This document shows, in pieces, positions 1 to 5,512 of a stretch of 8,922 nt of DNA (positions within the stretch are counted from its first letter, which is position 1; every line of letters begins with the position of its first letter). A program made the translations under genes and the position numbers. The notes below the pieces were generated by a model. It was not told the origin of the DNA. It saw nothing but the letters and a program-made list of their open reading frames with translations, and searched no databases. The stretch comes from an uncultured Candidatus Saccharibacteria bacterium (GTDB lineage Bacteria > Patescibacteriota > Saccharimonadia > Saccharimonadales > Saccharimonadaceae). The stretch covers positions 1 through 8,922 of the forward strand of contig CALHWA010000090.1 of assembly GCA_938036845.1 (NCBI GenBank). The letters run 5' to 3'.

Positions 1-62
1 CGCTAGCTTCAGGTGCTAGTGCCCTTCGGGGCGTGGAGGTTCAAGTCCTCTCATCCGTACCA
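1..62 (+). tRNA. tRNA-Leu (anticodon CAG), 5' end outside window
   Basis: This is the 3' part of a leucine tRNA that reads CUG codons. The anticodon stem is CTAGC (3-7) paired with GCTAG (15-19), around the seven-base loop TTCAGGT (8-14) with anticodon CAG at 10-12. A long class II variable arm follows (about 20-35, with a CCC-TTC-GGGG hairpin), as expected for tRNA-Leu. The T arm is GGAGG/TTCAAGT/CCTCT, the 3' acceptor strand is CATCCGT (52-58), the discriminator is A59, and CCA is encoded at 60-62. The D arm and 5' acceptor strand lie upstream of position 1. The 3' end of this gene is a likely integration site for the element whose recombinase remnant follows. Confidence 0.95.
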
Positions 63-121
63 ACAAGCTCTTACCCGAACCCACCCCAGTCGAAACAGGC
101 TGGGATGCGGTTCCAGATGTT

Positions 122-155
122 GAACAACGCTCACCCACCAGGGTGGGCGTTGTTC
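122..155. repeat. 15-bp inverted repeat, possible tRNA-Leu terminator
   Basis: The left arm GAACAACGCTCACCC (122-136) and right arm GGGTGGGCGTTGTTC (141-155) pair over 15 positions with one G-U, closed by an ACCA loop. No T-tract follows on either strand, so it is not a canonical intrinsic terminator. GC-rich hairpins without a U-tract have been proposed as terminators in Actinobacteria. It sits about 60 bases after the tRNA and within the tail of the recombinase remnant, so it could also be a structural element of the integrated DNA. Confidence 0.75.
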
Positions 156-660
156 GTGTTGTGGGGCTCATGGGCGCGGCGTCAGCGGCAGGCAGTGTGG
201 CTGAGGCGCCAGGCTGACCCAGGTGCTGCAGGTAGTGCGCATGGGCGGCGGCGTGCAGGCTGGGGCTGGCCAGCTGGTCGAAGGGTGGGACGAGCAGAGC
301 GCTGAGGCGAGCACCGGAGCCCGTATCGGCGAGGTGGACGGGGCGCGGCATCAGGATTGGCGCGTCAGCATCAGCAGCCCCTCCCCCGCTGGCATCGCCG
401 AGTCCTTCTTCTCCAGCGCTGTCGCTGTGCTGTTCATCGTGTGCGCCCACGTCCTTGCCCGGCTGCTTGCCACCGTCGGTCGCGCCATCGCCTGTGCTAG
501 GCAAGATGACCCGACCGTCTTCATCGACTAGCGGGTTGACCAAGACCCGGTCGAAGAAGACTTGGTTGAGCAGCTTGCGCAGGTGCGGTGGGGCGGCCTG
601 GTAGAGGCGGTGGCAGTCTTCGAGGAGGTCAAGGGCCTGGGTGAGGTGCTGGCGGACTTC

Positions 661-683
661 GGCGGTGGTGGCGGTGGTGGCGG
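661..683. repeat. Short tandem repeat, 9-bp unit
   Basis: The unit GGCGGTGGT occurs twice, followed by a partial GGCGG. On the minus strand it reads as an Ala/Thr-rich run at the start of the recombinase remnant. It lies next to the point where the recombinase frame breaks (688-690), so slippage here may have contributed to the truncation. Confidence 0.6.
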
Positions 684-701
684 CTAGCTAACCCCACCTA
701 A

Positions 702-749
702 CCTGGCAGGGGCCTTTTAGTCTTAAAATAAGCAAGGGCCCTTGCCAGG
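702..749. repeat. Long inverted repeat with an embedded 14-bp palindrome
   Basis: CCTGGCAGGGGCC (702-714) pairs with GGCCCTTGCCAGG (737-749) with one G-U, and the stem extends inward by a further three pairs. The right half also contains a perfect 14-bp palindrome, GCAAGGGCCCTTGC (732-745), so two mutually exclusive structures are possible. Read on the minus strand, the palindrome is followed by TTATTTT, which resembles a weak intrinsic terminator. The repeat sits at the junction between the GC-rich recombinase scar and the AT-richer gene at 790. Confidence 0.7.
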
Positions 750-769
750 CCACCGCACATAAACTAAAC

Positions 770-782
770 TATGATAGGAAAG
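770..782 (+). promoter_or_regulatory. Candidate -10 and Shine-Dalgarno for the metallopeptidase gene
   Basis: TATGAT (770-775) is five of six to the -10 consensus, but there is no convincing -35 box at the usual distance. AGGAAAG (776-782) is a fair Shine-Dalgarno about eight bases before the ATG at 790. The two signals abut, so if TATGAT were the -10 the transcript would start at or inside the Shine-Dalgarno. An alternative pair, TTGCCA (742-747) with TAAACT (765-770), has 17-bp spacing and places the -35 inside the inverted repeat. I cannot choose between them. Confidence 0.35.
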
Positions 783-789
783 AAAAAAT

Positions 790-1941
790 ATGAATGGTTA
801 CGACTATATTCTCGCGGCTCTCTATCACATCAGAGGGCGTTTTAGCGACCTTCGTCCATTTATGCAGTTGCTGCCATTTGATGCTCGAGAATTACCATAT
901 TCTGCGCATGACGTTGCTGTAGCAATCGATCAGGCTCATGTCCAGATTATCAGGCGCGACAATATCTCTGAGAGCACGGTTTTAGAGCTACTGATTGATG
1001 AGGAGCTACAGCGCGTGAAGCACTGCATCCTCGATAGCTCCATTGCTGCTGAAATCGATCGACGAAAGGATATTAGAGCATGTTTAGCTCAAACTTTCGA
1101 AGAGGCAAAAACTATACTCGCGAAGCACAATATATCGATTGGCGAACACACTGCAGTTCATATCGTCGATATATTCCCATCGCCGTACGAAGATCGCGAG
1201 TATGCCGTTATGGTGGCCGACAGCGGTGACTATGATGCGTATGGTATTCCTCAAGGAGTTTACTTCCTCGAACGGTATCTTCGTCCATTCTACTCCGAAT
1301 ACCTAGCGTGCCATGAAATTGTTCATATCGCGCTCGGAACTTTAAGCCCAGACCTGATTGCGCACGGTCTTGAAGAAGGCATTGCCGAAGTTCTAGGAGC
1401 TTACTGTATAGCTACGCAGATTCTTGGAGCAGATATGACGCAGAATCTGTTCATTTACAATAGACTGGGAGGTGAATCTCATCCACTCTGGGATCAATAT
1501 CTGGATTTCACGAGGGCCGCCTCGCTTATCTATCGGAAGGTTGGTGATGAAGGTTTATTCGAACTTGTGAGGTTAGGTAGACAGGGAGTGAAGAATGCGG
1601 AAAAAGCGATTCTTAGTCAGAATATAAAGCAGTTATCAGTTGACGGTGTTCCTCCATCTCAGGACATGCAAGACAGACTTGACTTCTTGCTTAACAGTTT
1701 TCCTCGCTACTCAGTTATTAGCCCACTTGCCTTTTATATCGCAAAATTCGTGAGGCCTGGCATGTCGGTGCGCGAGCTGGCTGCGCTTACACGCTGTTCT
1801 TACGATGATGTGATGAAGGGCTTAACGGAATTGGCTGATGACTACAGTCTCTTGAGTTTGCGCAAGGACGGTAGCGTGGTTATTTGGTCGGATGTGGAAT
1901 TATACTATCGTACGGATGTGCTGCGCTACAGGGTAAGCTGA
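790..1941 (+). CDS. Putative HEXXH zinc metallopeptidase with C-terminal winged-helix-like domain
   Basis: 383-residue soluble protein of no family I recognise. The core carries H175-E-I-V-H179, the gluzincin zinc-binding and catalytic motif. Seventeen residues after the second histidine comes L-E-E-G-I-A-E (194-200); the E of such EGxA segments, here E196, is the usual third zinc ligand in peptidase MA-like proteins. Residues 309-370 (SPLAFYIAKF, then VRELAALTRCSYDDVMKGL and a wing-like LLSLRKDGSVVIW) look like a winged helix-turn-helix. The N-terminal ~110 residues are helical and of unknown role. No signal peptide or membrane segment is seen, so it should act in the cytoplasm. The ATG at 790 has AGGAAAG upstream. 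The domain order is the reverse of ImmA/IrrE regulators, where the HTH is N-terminal or separate. Proteolysis coupled to DNA binding is an inference; the metallopeptidase motif itself is plain. The small membrane gene at 1975 is likely co-transcribed. Confidence 0.82.
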   Translation: MNGYDYILAALYHIRGRFSDLRPFMQLLPFDARELPYSAHDVAVAIDQAHVQIIRRDNISESTVLELLIDEELQRVKHCILDSSIAAEIDRRKDIRACLAQTFEEAKTILAKHNISIGEHTAVHIVDIFPSPYEDREYAVMVADSGDYDAYGIPQGVYFLERYLRPFYSEYLACHEIVHIALGTLSPDLIAHGLEEGIAEVLGAYCIATQILGADMTQNLFIYNRLGGESHPLWDQYLDFTRAASLIYRKVGDEGLFELVRLGRQGVKNAEKAILSQNIKQLSVDGVPPSQDMQDRLDFLLNSFPRYSVISPLAFYIAKFVRPGMSVRELAALTRCSYDDVMKGLTELADDYSLLSLRKDGSVVIWSDVELYYRTDVLRYRVS

Positions 1942-1974
1942 CGAGTTCGTGACTGAAAGTTTGGGAACAGTACC

Positions 1975-2229
1975 GTGAATGAGACTACAGACACCCTCCG
2001 GCGCAAAGTACATAAGCTAGAGCTAAAGTATGTATTTTTACTTCTCTTACTATTCACTGTATTGTTATTTGTCCTAGATGCGTGGTTTTCTACTATTCCG
2101 CAAAATGATTCTTCCATTGTTTTGCGATGGTTACATAAAATACCCTGGAATGCGCTTGCAACATCCGCTTTCTCCGCCACACTTATCGGATACTTCTACG
2201 AGCTTTATATGCGTGATTCCTACGGATGA
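1975..2229 (+). CDS. Small two-helix membrane protein, possibly truncated
   Basis: 84 residues from a GTG start; an in-frame TGA at 1954-1956 limits the choice of start. A weak Shine-Dalgarno (GGGA, 1963-1966) lies about eight bases upstream. A basic N-terminus is followed by a very hydrophobic helix (residues about 20-36), an external-looking loop with FSTIPQNDSS, and a second helix (about 60-77, LATSAFSATLIGYFYELY). It follows the metallopeptidase gene by 33 bases on the same strand, which suggests one transcript. Ending right after the second helix is typical of membrane anchors that continue into a cytoplasmic domain. The same frame stays open after the TGA until a TAA at 2404-2406, so loss of a longer C-terminus by a nonsense change is possible. 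Function unknown. Confidence 0.6.
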   Translation: MNETTDTLRRKVHKLELKYVFLLLLLFTVLLFVLDAWFSTIPQNDSSIVLRWLHKIPWNALATSAFSATLIGYFYELYMRDSYG

Positions 2230-2418
2230 ACGAGATGCGCCGCTGTGCTGCTGGCGGTCTTTAAACTCTCGTCATTTTATGGAGAATTTAGGAAAGCTAT
2301 TCAACCTAAAAAGAGGGTTGTGAGCGCCTACTGCGTTTTTGTTGACCCAACTGTGCCATCACCTGGCTGTATATATCCCCCATCAGGGAATGTAAAACAG
2401 CCATAAATACTCTAGCCC
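2230..2418. other. Convergent intergenic region
   Basis: This lies between two genes that end toward each other. In the frame of the preceding gene it is open from 2230 to a TAA at 2404-2406 (58 codons), without recognisable similarity. A seven-base perfect inverted repeat, TGGCTGT (2364-2370) with ACAGCCA (2397-2403), encloses a 26-base loop. It is the only terminator-like structure I can see, and it lacks a T-tract. No start signals are present. Confidence 0.4.
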
Positions 2419-3018
2419 TTATCTTTGATCATTACTTTCCTGATTTGATCTCACAAGAATTATACCAACGATACCAACAAGCAACAGCACTACACCGCTA
2501 ATGTAATCTGAATATACTTCAGGCCATGGCCGCACTATCGAGTATGGTATTAGTTTTCGAGTCACAATAGGCTCCAGAATTGCCCCTATCGGCAGGATAA
2601 ACCAGAATATACGCGATGACTTTTTTGGCAAAGCTGCAATCCAGCCGCACATCCCCAGTGGTGCACATAGCACAAGAGCAGCAATAAACCAAAATGAATT
2701 CGCCATAAATATCGTAGAGCCATACACCCCAATAAGATAGCCGATACCGTAATGGAGTAGCAGTGTGAGTTCTGCAATAGCAGCGCCACTGATCGCCGCT
2801 TTTACCAAGCTTTGAGATCTCCACCCTGCCAAGAATGGCAACGCAGCCCAGACAACACCTGCATTAAATAACTTACTAAATATCTTGCGGATACAAGAGT
2901 ATAGCTGCAACTGCCCTTCCATTTCTTGGGGAAAGTAGATATTGCTAACAAGCGACAGTGTTGCTAATGCAAGAGATAGGAGAATGACAGTCAGGTATTT
3001 ATGGCGAATTGTTTGCAT
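2419..3018 (-). CDS. Six-helix membrane protein, unknown function
   Basis: 199 residues from the ATG at 3018-3016. Helices are predicted at about residues 8-28, 49-65, 73-99, 104-128, 136-152 and 170-189, with short polar loops and a charged C-terminal tail ending SNQESNDQR. The frame stays open upstream to 3102, but those extra 28 residues are polar, would overlap the end of the cinA-like gene, and have no Shine-Dalgarno. The ATG at 3018 instead lies six bases after a strong TTGACG-17-TATGAT promoter, which points to a leaderless start. The next gene upstream on the strand is the cinA-like gene, whose stop overlaps this promoter's -35 box. I do not recognise the family; an integral inner-membrane protein is all the sequence supports. 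Confidence 0.78.
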   Translation of the reverse strand: MQTIRHKYLTVILLSLALATLSLVSNIYFPQEMEGQLQLYSCIRKIFSKLFNAGVVWAALPFLAGWRSQSLVKAAISGAAIAELTLLLHYGIGYLIGVYGSTIFMANSFWFIAALVLCAPLGMCGWIAALPKKSSRIFWFILPIGAILEPIVTRKLIPYSIVRPWPEVYSDYISGVVLLLVGIVGIILVRSNQESNDQR

Positions 3019-3024
3019 GATCTG

Positions 3025-3053
3025 ATCATAGGGAATTATTGAGTTGCCGTCAA
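3025..3053 (-). promoter_or_regulatory. Promoter for the six-helix membrane protein
   Basis: On the minus strand TTGACG (3053-3048, five of six to consensus) is followed by 17 bases and TATGAT (3030-3025, five of six). CAGATC then leads directly into the ATG at 3018. The expected transcription start falls at the start codon itself, predicting a leaderless mRNA. The -35 box overlaps the stop codon of the cinA-like gene. Confidence 0.75.
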
Positions 3054-3892
3054 TCTGCATTATCAACATGACATCTAACAATACTGACGCCGTATCCCTC
3101 AAGAAGAACTGTCAGTCTCTGAAAGGCTGTATCTAACAGAACGCTAATTTTTGCTTGGTTGTTTCCAGACGTCGTTAGTGTCACACCAATCTTTCCACCT
3201 TCTTGACGAATTGGACGAGTTTTTACATACACCTCCACGAATTCACGAGTCAGCACACCAGATGCCTCTGCAAGGACCGACTCATCATTTGTACTTGTCA
3301 TGATCGTCATCGTTCTTAAAAATCCGCTACCGAGGCGGCGTTCCAAAATACCGGATGCATGCCTACTGACTATCGCGCGAACCTCTGCAGGAACACCCGG
3401 AAGGCACAGAACAGACATCGTATCATCTACATCAATAACGACCGCTGGTGCAGCGCCAACCGGATTATAGATTGGTACTGCCCCGGTGGGCAGCAAAGCC
3501 ATCTTTTTGCGAGCGTTCCTTGCTGATGCAGACACATCCCGCTCAACTATTCCTTGTGACTCCAGGTCACAATATCGTTTCTGGACATATTCAATTGCAG
3601 TTTGATCAATCTCGAGCGGCAACTCGAGGGCACGAGCAACTGACTCAACAGTTCGGTCATCAATTGTCGGACCAAGACCTCCAATGGTAAAGATCAAGTC
3701 TGGCTCCGTACGTATGCAATATGCCAACGCGTCTTGTATTGCAATTGGGTCATCATGTACGGTGACTACCGTCGTAACCAGCGCACCACGACCAGCAATT
3801 TGTGTGCAAAGCCAGTGAGAATTAGTATCGAGCGTGCTTCCATTGAGCACCTCGTCACCTATTGTGATGATGGCTCCTCGCCTGCGAGACAT
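3050..3892 (-). CDS. CinA N-terminal domain (MoaB/Mog-fold, COG1058) protein
   Basis: 280 residues. The MoCF/molybdopterin-binding-like fold is clear from G12-D-E-V-L16 with LDTNSHWL (21-28), GGLGPTIDD (71-79), LPTGAVPIYNPVGAAPA (134-150) and LPGVPAEV (164-171), all landmarks of CinA N-terminal domains. Residues about 180-280 fit the extra small domain of COG1058. Characterised relatives hydrolyse ADP-ribose and related nucleotides in pyridine-nucleotide recycling. Full-length CinA adds a C-terminal PncC/NMN deamidase domain of about 160 residues; it is absent here, so deamidase activity is not predicted from this gene. The ATG at 3892 is supported by GAGGAGG seven bases upstream. Its stop overlaps the promoter of the next gene. 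It is not evidence for competence by itself. Family assignment is strong, exact substrate uncertain; the symbol cinA would overstate it. Confidence 0.92.
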   Translation of the reverse strand: MSRRRGAIITIGDEVLNGSTLDTNSHWLCTQIAGRGALVTTVVTVHDDPIAIQDALAYCIRTEPDLIFTIGGLGPTIDDRTVESVARALELPLEIDQTAIEYVQKRYCDLESQGIVERDVSASARNARKKMALLPTGAVPIYNPVGAAPAVVIDVDDTMSVLCLPGVPAEVRAIVSRHASGILERRLGSGFLRTMTIMTSTNDESVLAEASGVLTREFVEVYVKTRPIRQEGGKIGVTLTTSGNNQAKISVLLDTAFQRLTVLLEGYGVSIVRCHVDNAD

Positions 3893-3899
3893 ATGTGCA

Positions 3900-3906
3900 C
3901 CTCCTC
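3900..3906 (-). promoter_or_regulatory. Strong Shine-Dalgarno of the cinA-like gene
   Basis: GAGGAGG on the minus strand, seven bases before the ATG at 3892. It fixes the start and contrasts with the neighbouring genes, which lack any Shine-Dalgarno and appear leaderless. I could not find a convincing -10/-35 pair upstream of it. Confidence 0.85.
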
Positions 3907-4126
3907 TTTTCTATTACATTAAATGGCTAACTGCTGTGTCGTATTTTTGAGTATCACTAAATCGGAAATACTCTAATCATTCATTGAACTCTGATGGCAT
4001 ACACAGGTAACCCTGTCGCTCAAATTATTGATTATCTGTCAATCTGCAACACCCATCACCTCTTACATTCAGCGCCACCCATCATTATCGGGAGCATAAT
4101 CACCCATTGTTAACTCATCAATCATG
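3907..4126. other. Intergenic region between the cinA-like and membrane-protein genes
   Basis: No gene is supported here. It holds an imperfect operator-like inverted repeat, GAGTAT (3949-3954) with ATACTC (3968-3973), and a small hairpin ACAGG-TAAC-CCTGT (4003-4016) without a T-tract. The cinA-like gene's promoter must lie here or be supplied by readthrough from the gene at 4127-4999, but no hexamer pair stands out. Confidence 0.4.
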
Positions 4127-4999
4127 CTACACATCATGCATTGCACCATCTTCATTCGAAGCTGTGGGAGGTACTTGAGCTTGTTCCTCCGCTTTTGCTG
4201 CTTGCTGCTCAGCAGCAATTTGTGCCCGCACCTGGCATTCAATCTCGTGCCGAAGCTGCTGTTCATTCTGCACCACCGACGTACTTGGTTGTGCAGGTTG
4301 GAGGTAGCGCTGCACCTTCTCTAGATGTACCAAAATAGGCGTTACTATTAAACCAAATACAGTGAGTATACCAAAAACTATCAAAAAACGTAGCGTACTT
4401 GACGTATCTCGCACATTAAACCATACCATACTCAAACATGCCATACTTAAAAGACTGGCGCAAGTAACCGTCATCATTTTCATTCCTATAATGAAAGAGT
4501 TCTTGTTGGCGTATGACAAGGTCTTTACGCTAAGTGTAATGAGTAGTGCAATAATTAATGCTGTGAGCGTAAGCTTCGTCGTAATCGAGAGGAAGTCGCT
4601 GCATATTCGTGTCTGAACATGACCTTCGTAGTCATAGCTGCTATAGTCGCTATAATGTCTATTATATCGACTCCCCGTACTGACAGAGGGACGACAAAAA
4701 CTAAGAAACCGATAGAGATTCCACTGGATAACAAACATACCAGTAAACCACTGAGCATTGAGGATGATCGACATAATGGATAGAATTTTTATAACTATTC
4801 GGTTATCCGTAAGTCGCGATATGTTGCTCATAGCAATTAATGATGCGATTGCGGCGCAAAACGTCGTGAATAGGATTCGCCAATCAATTTCTTGCGATAA
4901 TACTGCAAGAATCCCGAGAAGCGCGCACAATGTTAGCAGGCCAATTGACAGATAGAGCAGGACACTTCGCAATTGCGCTACAGAGTAGGATTGTTTCAT
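4127..4999 (-). CDS. Six-helix membrane protein with coiled-coil C-terminal tail
   Basis: 290 residues from the ATG at 4999. The frame is open for six more codons to an ATG at 5017, but that ATG lies in the promoter spacer and has no Shine-Dalgarno. Helices are predicted at about residues 9-36, 41-60, 68-90, 140-159, 170-192 and 202-225. Between helices 3 and 4 is a hydrophilic loop rich in Tyr, Ser and Arg (about 104-134, with SRYNRHYSDYSSYDYEG). The tail (about 245-275) is Gln/Glu/Ala-rich with heptad-like spacing (EQQLRHEIECQVRAQIAAEQ), which predicts a coiled coil, and ends in a disordered acidic stretch. No family recognised. The architecture of paired three-helix groups with a cytoplasmic coiled coil could suit a scaffold or sensor, but the sequence does not show which. 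Confidence 0.8.
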   Translation of the reverse strand: MKQSYSVAQLRSVLLYLSIGLLTLCALLGILAVLSQEIDWRILFTTFCAAIASLIAMSNISRLTDNRIVIKILSIMSIILNAQWFTGMFVIQWNLYRFLSFCRPSVSTGSRYNRHYSDYSSYDYEGHVQTRICSDFLSITTKLTLTALIIALLITLSVKTLSYANKNSFIIGMKMMTVTCASLLSMACLSMVWFNVRDTSSTLRFLIVFGILTVFGLIVTPILVHLEKVQRYLQPAQPSTSVVQNEQQLRHEIECQVRAQIAAEQQAAKAEEQAQVPPTASNEDGAMHDV

Positions 5000-5005
5000 G
5001 GCGCT

Positions 5006-5033
5006 ATCATACACCATTTACTATCTATGTCAA
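5006..5033 (-). promoter_or_regulatory. Near-consensus promoter for the coiled-coil membrane protein
   Basis: On the minus strand a perfect TTGACA (5033-5028), 16 bases, then TATGAT (5011-5006, five of six). AGCGCC separates it from the ATG at 4999, the same six-base gap seen for the genes starting at 3018 and 7186. It predicts a leaderless transcript. It begins about 15 bases past the end of the aldehyde dehydrogenase remnant, so this gene has its own promoter. Confidence 0.85.
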
Positions 5034-5047
5034 CTCGCTTTAGTTAT

Positions 5048-5422
5048 TTAATACACCACCCCAGCCGGCAACGTTGCTGGCACCGCTGGTGACTCATCCT
5101 CAATCGACGCGCATGGGTATGAGCAGTAGTCAACCGACAGGAATCCAGCGGATCGGTAATTGCCACTGGCCTTCGCTCCGCCAAATGGAGCCGCAGTCGT
5201 TGCGCCAGTCAGTGGCTGATTCCAGTTAATGATACCTGCTTTTGTTTGCTGGTAGAATGCTTCGTATTGTGCACGCTCGCGAGTGACAATGCCAGCAGCA
5301 AGCCCAAACTGTGTTGCGACAGAAACAGCCTGCACAATCGCAGCGTCATCTGCAAGACTTCCAGACCAGATTGGTTCGTTGGTGGCAGGGTTACGGGATA
5401 TTATTCGTTGATCGACACTCAT
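5048..5422 (-). pseudogene. AstD-like aldehyde dehydrogenase with large in-frame internal deletion
   Basis: 124 codons (126 if the ATG at 5428 is used; AGAGG at 5432-5436 is nine bases from the ATG at 5422 and only three from 5428). The N-terminal ~36 residues (ISRNPATNEPIWSG, then DDAAIVQAVSVA) match the beginning of succinylglutamate-semialdehyde dehydrogenase-type enzymes. They join without a frame break to the C-terminal end: QFGLAAGIVTRERAQYEAF, AGIINWNQPLTGA, APFGGAKASGNYRSAG and CSYPCASIE. Family members run about 480-490 residues, so roughly 350 are gone, including the NAD-binding region, the general-base Glu and the catalytic Cys. It cannot be an active dehydrogenase. The join lies near 5309-5320. 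Promoter and Shine-Dalgarno survive, so a mini-protein may still be made. The FAD-linked oxidase lies upstream on the same strand, suggesting a former joint oxidation pathway. Confidence 0.88.
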
Positions 5423-5446
5423 ATTCATTAGCCTCTTTCTTTCTCC

Positions 5447-5475
5447 ATTTTATTGAGGGACGACAAAGAAATCAA
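5447..5475 (-). promoter_or_regulatory. Promoter of the aldehyde dehydrogenase remnant
   Basis: On the minus strand TTGATT (5475-5470, four of six), 17 bases, then TAAAAT (5452-5447, five of six). The expected transcript start is about 5440, giving a leader of 10-20 bases that contains the AGAGG Shine-Dalgarno. The -35 box directly abuts the hairpin at 5476-5491. Confidence 0.65.
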
Positions 5476-5491
5476 TTGCTACAGATAGCAA
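5476..5491. repeat. Small perfect inverted repeat after the oxidase gene
   Basis: TTGCTA and TAGCAA pair over six bases around a four-base loop. On the minus strand it lies 21 bases past the oxidase stop and is followed by TTGATTTCTTT. It could be a weak terminator for the oxidase gene, but the stem is short and AT-rich. It could equally act as an operator next to the -35 box it touches. Confidence 0.4.
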
Positions 5492-5512
5492 GTATATTTC
5501 CTCCACAAAGTT

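Larger units (their letters stand above)
16..687 (-). pseudogene. C-terminal remnant of a large serine recombinase (integrase)
   Basis: The minus strand is open from 687 to a TAG at 16-18, with no ATG and an in-frame stop at 688-690 just upstream. The readable part has the signature found near the C-terminus of actinobacterial-type large serine recombinases: LLEDCHRLYQAAP (about 627-589), then LRKLLNQVFFDRVLV (about 582-541). After this comes a low-complexity Gly/Ala/Asp tail with no clear domain. The N-terminal catalytic resolvase domain and its nucleophilic serine are absent, because the plus-strand gene at 790 occupies that space, so this is a decayed fragment. It is much more GC-rich than the genes to its right, which suggests transfer from a high-GC donor. 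The frame ends inside tRNA-Leu, a typical integrase arrangement at a tRNA att site. The family match is from memory of the motif, not from a search; how much of the tail past about 500 is genuine is unclear. Confidence 0.72.

Noticed and set aside
16..63. Minus-strand peptide ending MRGLEPPRPEGH as a real protein C-terminus
   Set aside because: This is the antisense of tRNA-Leu, a well-known source of spurious database peptides. The recombinase similarity is confined to about 541-660.
33..531. Plus-strand open frames over the GC-rich region
   Set aside because: They arise from high GC and lie opposite the recombinase remnant; low-complexity composition, no start signals, no family features.
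790..1941. Assignment of the metallopeptidase as ImmA/IrrE (M78)
   Set aside because: The HEXXH motif alone does not place it in that family. The HTH-like part is C-terminal and the EGxAE pattern is closer to peptidase MA-like proteins.
2227..2229. UGA recoding (Gly or Trp) to extend the small membrane protein
   Set aside because: Other genes in the window end at TGA where the family end is reasonable (for example the cinA-like gene), so the standard code applies.
3019..3102. Longer start (3102) for the six-helix membrane protein
   Set aside because: It would place the promoter inside the gene, overlap the cinA-like gene by about 50 bases and add a polar N-terminus with no Shine-Dalgarno.
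5000..5017. ATG at 5017 as start of the coiled-coil membrane protein
   Set aside because: It falls within the spacer between the -35 and -10 boxes of the only good promoter, so it would not be in the transcript.
5450..5504. Thirteen-codon frame with GGAGG and a TTG start after the oxidase gene (minus strand)
   Set aside because: The spacing is good, but the frame is very short, uses TTG and ends within the -10 of the dehydrogenase promoter. It may be chance.
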